Under the pieces are notes generated by a model that ran no database searches, was not told where the DNA came from, and saw only the letters and a program-made list of their open reading frames with translations. Made by a program: the position numbers and the translations under genes. From an uncultured Lachnospiraceae bacterium (GTDB taxonomy: Bacteria > Bacillota > Clostridia > Lachnospirales > Lachnospiraceae), in assembly GCA_947626415.1 (NCBI GenBank), contig CANQSA010000004.1:62001-126000 (forward strand): a stretch of DNA of 64,000 bases, in the 5' to 3' direction. Of the stretch, positions 9,476 through 17,243 are shown one piece after another. How positions within the stretch are numbered: position 1 is the first letter of the stretch; every line of letters begins with the position of its first letter.

Positions 9476-10870
9476 ATGAGAGGAAATCAAATTGCATGGA
9501 AAACGGCAGTTCTCCTGTTAACCGGAATTGGCTGCCTTTCTTTCTTTTTATGCGGATGTCAGGAAAAGCAGGAAAAACAGGAGTCCGGTATAGAGACATC
9601 TGAAGCTGCAGAAACAACAACCTGGAAGGGAGATTCTTTGGCAGATTCAGAGTCGGAAACTGCCTCTGCGCCTCAGGGAATGGAAGTCATAACGGATCCC
9701 GCAAAATTTCAGGCGGTTACGGAAGATCAGACTTATCAGTTTGAAACAGATGAACAGAACTGCTTTGTGGATGGAGGACTGCCCAGAGCAGCAAAGGATG
9801 AATATTGTTATTATTTCCTGAATTACGGTTATCTTTCTGTGTTTGATACCAGAACAAAGCAGTATACTTTGTTGTGCAATAAGCCGGAGTGCAGGCATGG
9901 ACAAAACGAAGGCTGCAACGCGCAGATAGCAGGAGCGGAAGGAATCTTTTACTATAAAGGCAGTCTGTATACGATCCTGACAGAGATGGAACTTCCGGAG
10001 CAGGCAAAGGATCCCAATGATTTTTCCGGCGGCGTTTACCAGTCGTTTTCTCTGTATCGTATATCGACTGACGGAACTCAGCGGGAAAAGCTGTGTGAAC
10101 TGTCAAGAATGCTACATATGGTAAACGGCGGAGAAGATGGAAACATGGGAATCACAGCGGTTCTCCATCGGGGATATCTGTATTATGCTTATCTTCTGCA
10201 GACCGGCGACGACCAGTATCAGAACGGCAGCAATGTATTATGGCGGATTCCGATCGACGGAAGCAGGGAGAAAGAATGCATTATGCCGTTTCCCGCCCAT
10301 GCGGAAATCGCCAGTATGCGTATGCTTTCTGCCGGCAGTTATGTGTATTTTATGCCGGCGGATCAAATGGCGGAAGGAGAATTGTACCGCTTTCAGACAG
10401 AGGCAAAGCAGGTAGAAAAACTGCCGCTTCCCAAACTGTACGTAAAAGATTTTGCGCTGATGGATCAGCAGGTTTTGTATAAAGAAAATACAGAAAAAGC
10501 GATATTAAAAGTCTATGATCCGAAGACCGGAACGGACCGTATCTGGGCAGATATGACGGACGAACAGCGAAAAGAAGCCTGGGCGATCGCCTATGATCAG
10601 GGATATGCTTATGTATTTCATTTTGATGAGGAATCCGGGGATAATCCGGATAAGTATTGGATGCAGATTACGCCGGACGGAACCTGCAGAATGGAAATCA
10701 CCACAAAAGAAGTAAAAAAAGAGCTTTTGAAAACGAATGAAAACATGACGGGAACGGGACCCTGTGACGGATACTTTTTTGCTATGCCGCTTTCGGGAAG
10801 GCAATTATATTATCTGGAACTGGATGCAGTAAAAAACGGGAAACCGGAATTTGTCAAAGCAGGAGATTGA
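9476..10870 (+). CDS. Surface lipoprotein, paralogue 1 of 3, probable beta-propeller
   Basis: A 464-residue exported lipoprotein. Residues 8-27 are a signal peptide ending in lipobox L-C-G-C with the lipidated cysteine at 28. A Glu/Thr-rich linker follows, then a block (TDPAKFQAVTEDQ) shared with the two downstream genes, and the motif C134-X4-C139-X-H141-X5-C147. The rest shows repeated aromatic blade-like units (HRGYLYYAY, GSYVYF, GELYRF, YDQGYAYVF), suggesting a propeller as in DUF5050-type proteins. The enzymatic function is unknown; binding or sensing outside the membrane is plausible. GGAGTGGAGAGG precedes the start. Confidence 0.7.
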   Translation: MRGNQIAWKTAVLLLTGIGCLSFFLCGCQEKQEKQESGIETSEAAETTTWKGDSLADSESETASAPQGMEVITDPAKFQAVTEDQTYQFETDEQNCFVDGGLPRAAKDEYCYYFLNYGYLSVFDTRTKQYTLLCNKPECRHGQNEGCNAQIAGAEGIFYYKGSLYTILTEMELPEQAKDPNDFSGGVYQSFSLYRISTDGTQREKLCELSRMLHMVNGGEDGNMGITAVLHRGYLYYAYLLQTGDDQYQNGSNVLWRIPIDGSREKECIMPFPAHAEIASMRMLSAGSYVYFMPADQMAEGELYRFQTEAKQVEKLPLPKLYVKDFALMDQQVLYKENTEKAILKVYDPKTGTDRIWADMTDEQRKEAWAIAYDQGYAYVFHFDEESGDNPDKYWMQITPDGTCRMEITTKEVKKELLKTNENMTGTGPCDGYFFAMPLSGRQLYYLELDAVKNGKPEFVKAGD

Positions 10871-10913
10871 AAGTACATAGACAGGATCTGACACAGGGAT
10901 AAAGGAAATGAGT

Positions 10914-12284
10914 ATGAAAAAACATTTTATTGTATGCAGACTATTTATTATATTTGTATTCGGTCTGCTGCTGTGCGCATGCGGCGATACACAGGAAACG
11001 GAAACCTCATGGAAAGCAGATTCGCTGGCCGACAACAATGGAAAACTGACGCCGCCGCCAAACGGCGTTCCGATTATAACGGATCCGGATCAGTTTCAGC
11101 CCGTAACGGAAGATCAGTCTTACCATTTTGAAACCGACTGGCAGAATTATCTTGGAAAAACCGGGAGCAACAGTTTTTTAGCCGTAGGAGAAGACAGTTA
11201 TTATTACTATAACGGCGTTTTTCTCTACGTTTTCGATCCGAAAGAAAAACGCTATGCCAAATTGTGCAACAAGCCGGAATGTACGCATGAGATAAATGTA
11301 GGTTGCAATGCGGAATTACGCCCGGCAGAAAGCAATATTACCGGTCAAAATCTATTTGGGATTTTTTATTACAACAAAAATATTTATCTGATTTTTGCAA
11401 TTCCTGTATTTGGAGATAATGACGCCGAGGGGCATGTAACCCTCAGACTTTATCGGATCTCTCCGGATGGGACAGAACGGACGGCAGTTCGGGATCTTGT
11501 CAGTTTTTATACAACTGAAAAAGAGACTGCGGTAAGCTATACGTTTATTCAGCACAGAGGATATTTGTATTATGCCTATGTTTTTCAGAAAGAAGGGCAG
11601 AACGATTTTTATATGGGCGGAAGCAATGTGCTGTATCGTGTTCCTATGGATGGGAGCGGAGAACCGGAATGCATTATGCCGATTCCGGAAGATTCTGACC
11701 TGACCGGAACGAACTTGTATGGAGAAGGCAGTTACGTTTATTTTTGCTTTAGTAATCGGACAGATTGTATGGGTGAAGTATACCGGTTCAATACGGAGTC
11801 TGATCAGGTTGAGAAACCGGATATTCCCAGAATCGGAAATTCTTTATTCTGTCCGATTGGCGGAACGATATATTATCAGGATGGAAATGTGCTCTACCGA
11901 TACGATCCCGTTACAAATGAAAGAAAAGTCCTGACAGACCTGAGCGGGGAAGCAAAGAAGAGAAAGCTGGGATATCTGGTTCCCAATACGGACGCTATCC
12001 TTCTTTATGCATGGGAATATGATGATATGCGGGATTCCGGATTCCTGGAAATCGGATTAGACGGCAGGATCAAACGGTATATTCAGCATCCGGATTGGGA
12101 AGAAAATGATATCCTGGTTGGAGTTGAGTATCCGGCAGGCACAGAGTACATGTTTTTTATCTGCAATGACGATAGTGGAGACGGAACATCCGATCAGATG
12201 GGAATCGGGAACACGTTGTATTATCTGGAACTTTCAAAGTCGGACGGAGAGAACCCAAGATTCATTCAGGCAAAATCGAGGTGA
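10914..12284 (+). CDS. Surface lipoprotein, paralogue 2 of 3, probable beta-propeller
   Basis: A 456-residue lipoprotein with lipobox L-C-A-C and the lipidated cysteine at 23. It shares with its neighbours the SW-x-x-DSLAD linker, the block FQPVTEDQSYHFETD and the motif C118-X4-C123-X-H125-X5-C131. Later blade-like repeats (HRGYLYYAYVF, GSYVYF, GEVYRFNTE) are conserved, but the C-terminal third differs clearly from paralogues 1 and 3. DNA here is visibly AT-richer than in flanking genes, for instance 11341-11400. ATG 10914, seven bases after AAAGGA, is preferred to ATG 10908. Function unknown. Confidence 0.7.
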   Translation: MKKHFIVCRLFIIFVFGLLLCACGDTQETETSWKADSLADNNGKLTPPPNGVPIITDPDQFQPVTEDQSYHFETDWQNYLGKTGSNSFLAVGEDSYYYYNGVFLYVFDPKEKRYAKLCNKPECTHEINVGCNAELRPAESNITGQNLFGIFYYNKNIYLIFAIPVFGDNDAEGHVTLRLYRISPDGTERTAVRDLVSFYTTEKETAVSYTFIQHRGYLYYAYVFQKEGQNDFYMGGSNVLYRVPMDGSGEPECIMPIPEDSDLTGTNLYGEGSYVYFCFSNRTDCMGEVYRFNTESDQVEKPDIPRIGNSLFCPIGGTIYYQDGNVLYRYDPVTNERKVLTDLSGEAKKRKLGYLVPNTDAILLYAWEYDDMRDSGFLEIGLDGRIKRYIQHPDWEENDILVGVEYPAGTEYMFFICNDDSGDGTSDQMGIGNTLYYLELSKSDGENPRFIQAKSR

Positions 12285-12296
12285 GATGTATAAACA

Positions 12297-13700
12297 ATGT
12301 CAAAATTATTGTCAAAAGGCTGGGGTCATAAAAAGAAAAAAATTATTATGATTCTTATAATTTCGTTGATCGCTGCCGGAACGTGCGCAGCAGTCTGGAT
12401 GTTAATCGGGAGAACAAAATTAACTCCGCCCGATGAAGCAGTTGAGACTTCATGGAGTGGAGATTCTGTTGCGGAACACGCAGTGAAAGGGACTCCTGCG
12501 CCTGCAGGCATGGAACTTGTAACGGATCCCGCGAAATTTCAGCCCGTAACGGAAGATCAGTCTTACCATTTTGAGACCGATCAGCAAAATTGTTTTGCCG
12601 CAGGCGGATTGACAATGATGGCAAGTGATGGAAACAGTATTTATATGTTGTTAAATGGCTATCTGCATGTTTTTGATAAAAAGACAAAAGAATTTGCCAA
12701 ATTGTGCAACAAGCCGGAATGCAAACACGAAGGAAAAGAATGCAATGCCTATATATCAGGTGAACAGGGATTTATGCAGGGCCTGTTTTATTATCAGGGG
12801 AATCTGTATTCGCTCACATCAGAATTGAGTAATACAGGTAAAGCAGAGACAAGCAACGCATATGAAGCGATCTTTCTTTATCAGATTTCTACAGATGGCA
12901 GCAAGCATAAGAAAGTTTGCGAACTGACGAAGGTTATTCGAAGTGGCGGAAGTGAGACAATGAGTGCGTATATAATCTCTTGTTTTCAGCACAGAGGTTA
13001 TTTGTATTATCTATATAGCATGCAGCTCAACGACAATGACCATTACCAGAATGGCAGTAATATTATATGGAGGATTTCATTAGATGGAGACCAGGACAGA
13101 GAATGTGTCATGCCGCTTCCGGAATACAATGAAATCGGGCAGGCGAGAATGCTTTCTGCGGGCAGTTATGTATACTTTATGATTCCGGACCAGTCTGGCG
13201 AAGGAGAACTATATCGGTTTAACAGCGAGGCAAAACAGGTAGAAAAGCTGAATTTGCCAAAATTATTTATTTTGGACTTTGATCTCAAAGATGGAAAGGT
13301 TTTATATAAAGAAAATACAACGCAGGCGATTCTTCGTGAGTACAACCCGACAACCGGGAAGAATCAGGTATGGGCTGATTTAACGGATTTACAGATGCAG
13401 GAGGCTTGGGGCGTCAGTTATGATCAGGGCTATGTCTATGTCTATCATTTCGACGAGGCATCTCCCAGGGAACCGGACAAACGATATATGCAGATTGCGC
13501 CGGATGGAACTGTGACCAGAGAAATATCGTTGAAACAGATCAATGCGCTGTGTCTGGAAAAAGGCGTTTTCGGTGATGGACGCGGCCCGTGTGAGGGATT
13601 CTTTTTTGAATTTGTAAATAGCGCCGATCTGAATGAGGTCTATTATCTGGAAATTGATCAGGCAGACGGTGAGAATACGGAATTTATTAAAGCGAAATAA
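12297..13700 (+). CDS. Membrane-anchored surface protein, paralogue 3 of 3
   Basis: A 467-residue homologue of the two preceding proteins, but anchored by an uncleaved helix (about residues 16-37) after the basic KGWGHKKKK instead of a lipobox. It carries the same linker, the block FQPVTEDQSYHFETD and C137-X4-C142-X-H144-X4-C149. The C-terminal half follows paralogue 1 closely (LYRFNSEAKQVEKL, VLYKENT, YDQGYVYVYHFDE). Two DNA tracts are instead identical to paralogue 2 (38 and 26 bases). The gene starts 12 bases after the previous stop; the ribosome site GAGGTGA overlaps that stop. Function unknown. Confidence 0.7.
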   Translation: MSKLLSKGWGHKKKKIIMILIISLIAAGTCAAVWMLIGRTKLTPPDEAVETSWSGDSVAEHAVKGTPAPAGMELVTDPAKFQPVTEDQSYHFETDQQNCFAAGGLTMMASDGNSIYMLLNGYLHVFDKKTKEFAKLCNKPECKHEGKECNAYISGEQGFMQGLFYYQGNLYSLTSELSNTGKAETSNAYEAIFLYQISTDGSKHKKVCELTKVIRSGGSETMSAYIISCFQHRGYLYYLYSMQLNDNDHYQNGSNIIWRISLDGDQDRECVMPLPEYNEIGQARMLSAGSYVYFMIPDQSGEGELYRFNSEAKQVEKLNLPKLFILDFDLKDGKVLYKENTTQAILREYNPTTGKNQVWADLTDLQMQEAWGVSYDQGYVYVYHFDEASPREPDKRYMQIAPDGTVTREISLKQINALCLEKGVFGDGRGPCEGFFFEFVNSADLNEVYYLEIDQADGENTEFIKAK

Positions 13701-13718
13701 ATTGGCTGGAGAACCGTT

Positions 13719-15881
13719 ATGTGGGAATGGAAACGAATTTTTTTACAAAAAAAAATCATAGTTGCCCTGCTTGGCTTTCTGCTGTTCAACGCCGCATTGT
13801 TCTGGCATTCGGAGCGTGACCTGCGGGAATACCGGCTGGCAATGAATGCGGAAGAAGCAGCGTATCAGGCAGATTATGCGGATAAACTGGCGGGAATTGA
13901 GGAAAACGCCGTTAAAATGAAGCAGACTGCTTCTATGGGCGGGGAAAATAACTTTTCCGTCCGCAATATCGACAAAACGGTGGCGGATTTCCAGCTGGCA
14001 GGGCGTGTCAGTCTGGAACCCGGTCCTTCCGCAGGTCTGTCCGCGCTGACGGAATCCCGGTTTACTGATTTCTGTATCCTCGCGTTTCTGATCGTGGTGG
14101 TTCTGGTCATAATCGAGGAACAGAAGAAAGGTCTGTCCGGGTTCATATTTGTAACGAAAAACGGACGGCTTCCGGTCACGATACTCCGTTTTACGGCTTT
14201 GATGGCCGCCTCTCTGACAGCAACAGCCGTATTTCTGCTGGAAAATATCTGTCTGTGCGTCTGGATGTACGGGGGACTGGGCAGTCTTGGCAGAGCGGTG
14301 CAGTCGGTATCCCTGTTTGAAAATGTGACGCTGGAGATTTCCGTAGGAACCTATCTGCTGTTATACTGGTTTTGGAAAGCGCTTGCAGTCGGCTGCCTGG
14401 CAATGCTGTTCTGGCTTCTATCCATGCGGTTTCGCAATTCAGTGGCGGCAGTCGGCGGTACCGCGCTGCTGCTGACTGCGGAATATCTGGCATATACGCT
14501 GATCGCGCCGCAGAGTCCGCTGCAGGCGCTGAAATATCTGAATCTGTTCGGTTATCTGGACAGCTCATATTATATCCGTACTTATCTGAACCTGAATCTC
14601 TTCGGTTATCCGGTCTCCATCTATACCTGTATGGCGATACTGCTTCCGGTTTTTTATCTGTTCCTTTTCGGAATCGCTCTCTTGTTTGGCAGACGATATC
14701 CGGTTGCGGAAATGCGCCGCAGGACACGCGCAGATCGGAAATGGCGTTCCATTTTGGGAAGGAGCGGGCTGTTCGGACAGGAAGCCTATAAGCTCTTATG
14801 GACGCAGAAAGGAATTCTGATCCTGGCAGCTCTGGCGGCAGTCTGTATCTGGCGGTATTCGGACGAAGCGGTACATTACGATTCCGACCTGCAGTTATAT
14901 GTCAACTATATGGAGATTCTGCAGGGTCCTGTCCTTCCGGAGAAGCATCGATATCTGGAAGGAGAAGTGGAAACATTAGACAGAAAAATTGAGGAGCAGG
15001 AGGCAATTTTGACTTTGGCAGCCGAAGGAATTACCGCGATTACGGAGGGTGAGATCAAAACCGCGGAGAATACCATACAGGCACTGCAAAAGCACAGAGC
15101 AGTGACAGAGCAGCTGCTTTCTCATACCGAACGGCTGGAAGGACTGTCCGAACGCGGTATCCGGGGATATTATGTAAACCGGCTGGGTTATGAATATCTC
15201 TGGGATTTCCTGGGAGAAAATGAACGGACTGCCGATATGCTGCTGATGCTGTTTGCGGTGATCCTGCTTTTTTCCGGCGCGCAGGCGTGGGAACGGGAGC
15301 AGAATACGGCGGATTATATGGCTTCCATGCCCTGCGGACGACGGAGTATCTGGTTAAGGCGCTGCGGACTGACCGCGATCCTGACCTTCCTGATCTGTCT
15401 TCTTGTAACAGGAAGCCGGTATCTGATGGCGTCCGGTAAATTCGGATTTTCCATGTGGGACGCGCCGGTACAGAGTCTGGATCGGTTTGCGGATTGCAGT
15501 CTGAACATTTCCATTCTTACAATGGCGGTTTTACTGTTTTTTATGCAGGCTTTGCTGCTGTTTTGTCTGGCACTGGCGGTACAGCTGATTTCGTTATTCT
15601 GCAGGCGTGTTATCGTTTCCATGTGCGTCAGCGTGCTGATATTTCTGCTGCCGGCCATCGGAAGCTATGCAGGGCTGCCGCAGCTTGCGTTTCTCTCTGC
15701 GGCCGGCGTATTGGATACCGCGAATTTTTGGAATGACGGCGGCAGCGTAAACTGGTCGGTGAGCGTATTGGGAATTCTTTTGGTCGGAATAGCCGGGTTT
15801 GCGGGCTGGAAAATGCTAGCAGGAACAGAGAAAACGGGAATTGAAAGGAAAGGCGGCAGGATATGGAACAGAAAGAACTGA
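13719..15881 (+). CDS. ABC-2 type transporter permease, two permease halves in one chain
   Basis: A 720-residue integral membrane protein. Each half begins with a helix after a basic stretch (residues 10-27 and about 362-378), followed by a large outside region, then about five further helices. The second outside region (about 390-490) is rich in Glu, Lys and Gln and is probably a coiled coil; the first (about 30-110) is shorter. This looks like two ABC-2 or BceB-like permease units fused. It overlaps the ATPase gene by 19 bases, so the pair forms one transporter. It lies 18 bases after the third surface protein gene. The substrate is unknown; export is more likely than import. Confidence 0.8.
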   Translation: MWEWKRIFLQKKIIVALLGFLLFNAALFWHSERDLREYRLAMNAEEAAYQADYADKLAGIEENAVKMKQTASMGGENNFSVRNIDKTVADFQLAGRVSLEPGPSAGLSALTESRFTDFCILAFLIVVVLVIIEEQKKGLSGFIFVTKNGRLPVTILRFTALMAASLTATAVFLLENICLCVWMYGGLGSLGRAVQSVSLFENVTLEISVGTYLLLYWFWKALAVGCLAMLFWLLSMRFRNSVAAVGGTALLLTAEYLAYTLIAPQSPLQALKYLNLFGYLDSSYYIRTYLNLNLFGYPVSIYTCMAILLPVFYLFLFGIALLFGRRYPVAEMRRRTRADRKWRSILGRSGLFGQEAYKLLWTQKGILILAALAAVCIWRYSDEAVHYDSDLQLYVNYMEILQGPVLPEKHRYLEGEVETLDRKIEEQEAILTLAAEGITAITEGEIKTAENTIQALQKHRAVTEQLLSHTERLEGLSERGIRGYYVNRLGYEYLWDFLGENERTADMLLMLFAVILLFSGAQAWEREQNTADYMASMPCGRRSIWLRRCGLTAILTFLICLLVTGSRYLMASGKFGFSMWDAPVQSLDRFADCSLNISILTMAVLLFFMQALLLFCLALAVQLISLFCRRVIVSMCVSVLIFLLPAIGSYAGLPQLAFLSAAGVLDTANFWNDGGSVNWSVSVLGILLVGIAGFAGWKMLAGTEKTGIERKGGRIWNRKN

Positions 15882-16768
15882 CATTGGAGTTGAAAGGTCT
15901 GACAAAACGATATGGCGATAAAACGGTGCTGAATGATCTGCATGTGATGTTTCATCCCGGCGTATATGGGATCCTGGGGCCAAACGGAGCGGGAAAATCG
16001 ACAATGATGGGCCTGCTTACGGATACCGTACGGCGCACGGACGGCGAGATTCTGTTTCAGGGAGAAGAAACGCTGAAGCTTGGCAGACAGTTTCGCGCGA
16101 GACTGGGCTATATGCCGCAGCAGCAGGGTATGTATGACCAGTTTACGGCACGGCGTTTTTTATTTTATACAGCGGGGCTGAAAGGACTGGATAAGAAGAC
16201 AGCGCGGCGGCAGATTGAGGAATATCTGAATATGGTAGGACTTGCGGATGTGGCATCGAAAAAGCTTGGCGGTTATTCCGGCGGTATGCGGCAGCGGATC
16301 ATGTTTGTGGCGGCCCTGCTGGGAGATCCGGATATTCTGATCCTGGATGAACCCACAGCGGGACTGGACCCGGAGGAACGGATCCGGATTCGAAACTACA
16401 TATCGGAGATTTCCGAAAACAGGATTGTCCTGCTGGCAACCCATGTGGTGGCGGACATTGAATGTATCGCGGAGCAGGTACTGCTGATCCGGGAAGGAAA
16501 ACTTCTGCAGATGGCGCCGCCGCATGTTCTGCTGGCGCAAATGGAAGACCGGATATTTGAACGGATCTGCCGGCCGGAGGAACTTCACGGTCTGATGCAG
16601 GCATATCCGAACGGAAATATTTCCCAGAGAAAAGAGGGCGTTGTGTATCGGGTCGTCGGAGACGACTGTCCGGACGGCTTTCTCCCGTCCGCGGCGCAGC
16701 CCAATCTGGAAGACGTATATCTGTATTATCTGAAAGGCGACAGGCGAACAAGATCGGTTCAGGAATAA
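15863..16768 (+). CDS. ABC transporter ATP-binding protein
   Basis: A 301-residue nucleotide-binding subunit for the permease encoded just before it. Walker A GPNGAGKST is at 39-47, the Q-loop at GYMPQQQGMY, the signature YSGGMRQR near 137, Walker B ILILDEPTAGLD near 155, and the switch histidine in ATHVV near 194. The C-terminal 80 residues form an extra domain typical of ABC-2 exporter ATPases of the CcmA/NatA kind. It is the last gene of the cassette; a terminator begins nine bases after the stop. Confidence 0.93.
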   Translation: MEQKELTLELKGLTKRYGDKTVLNDLHVMFHPGVYGILGPNGAGKSTMMGLLTDTVRRTDGEILFQGEETLKLGRQFRARLGYMPQQQGMYDQFTARRFLFYTAGLKGLDKKTARRQIEEYLNMVGLADVASKKLGGYSGGMRQRIMFVAALLGDPDILILDEPTAGLDPEERIRIRNYISEISENRIVLLATHVVADIECIAEQVLLIREGKLLQMAPPHVLLAQMEDRIFERICRPEELHGLMQAYPNGNISQRKEGVVYRVVGDDCPDGFLPSAAQPNLEDVYLYYLKGDRRTRSVQE

Positions 16769-16776
16769 AAAAATGC

Positions 16777-16814
16777 GGGTGTCAAGAAAAAATACTTGAC
16801 ACCTGTTTTTTTTT
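16777..16814 (+). terminator. Rho-independent terminator of the ABC cassette
   Basis: Perfect nine-base arms GGTGTCAAG (16778-16786) and CTTGACACC (16795-16803), extendable by one G-T pair, enclose an eight-base loop and are followed after TG by nine T (16806-16814). The right arm contains the -35 box of the next promoter. Confidence 0.9.
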
Positions 16815-16824
16815 CGTATATACT
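16796..16824 (+). promoter_or_regulatory. Consensus sigma-A promoter of the ylxM-ffh operon
   Basis: TTGACA at 16796-16801 and TATACT at 16819-16824 are separated by exactly 17 bases. The start codon of ylxM is 44 bases downstream. The -35 box sits inside the 3' arm of the upstream terminator and the T-run forms part of the spacer. Confidence 0.85.
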
Positions 16825-16867
16825 AGGGCAGGTCGGAAACAATGGCCGTGTGCGGACAGGAGAGCAT

Positions 16868-17227
16868 ATGGATAACAAAAACGTGGAGAATCTGGTTGCG
16901 TTATCGCTGCTGTATGATTTTTACGGAGAACTGCTGACAAAGCACCAGAAGCAGATCTATGCGGATTTTATTTTGAATGATTACAGTCTGGGTGAGATCG
17001 CCGAGGAACAGGGCATTACCCGTCAGGGAGTCCATGATCTGATCCGGCGGTGCAACCGGGCGCTGGAGAGCTATGAGGCGAAGCTGCATCTGGTAGAGCG
17101 GTTTCAGCGCGCGAAGGAAAAGATCGACCGGCTGAATCTCTGCGTTGCGGAAGCAGAAGAACGGCAGGATATTGCAAAGTTAGAAGAGATCAAGACAATT
17201 TCAGCTTCCATATTGGAAGAGTTTTAA
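16868..17227 (+). CDS. ylxM: YlxM family DNA-binding protein, SRP operon regulator-like
   Basis: A 119-residue helical protein of the YlxM/p13 family that precedes ffh in Firmicutes and is linked to SRP function. A sigma-region-4-like helix-turn-helix is visible at about residues 38-66 (YSLGEIAEEQGITRQGVHDLIRR), followed by a charged helix. The start is set by ACAGGAGAG at 16856; upstream in-frame codons lie in the promoter. ffh starts 16 bases after the stop. Confidence 0.9.
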   Translation: MDNKNVENLVALSLLYDFYGELLTKHQKQIYADFILNDYSLGEIAEEQGITRQGVHDLIRRCNRALESYEAKLHLVERFQRAKEKIDRLNLCVAEAEERQDIAKLEEIKTISASILEEF

Positions 17228-17243
17228 TAAATCGGAGGCGTCC

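Noticed and set aside
12373-12390. Lipobox in the third surface protein (AGTC)
   Set aside because: The residues before the cysteine do not fit [LVI][ASTVI][GAS]C, and the helix continues past it.
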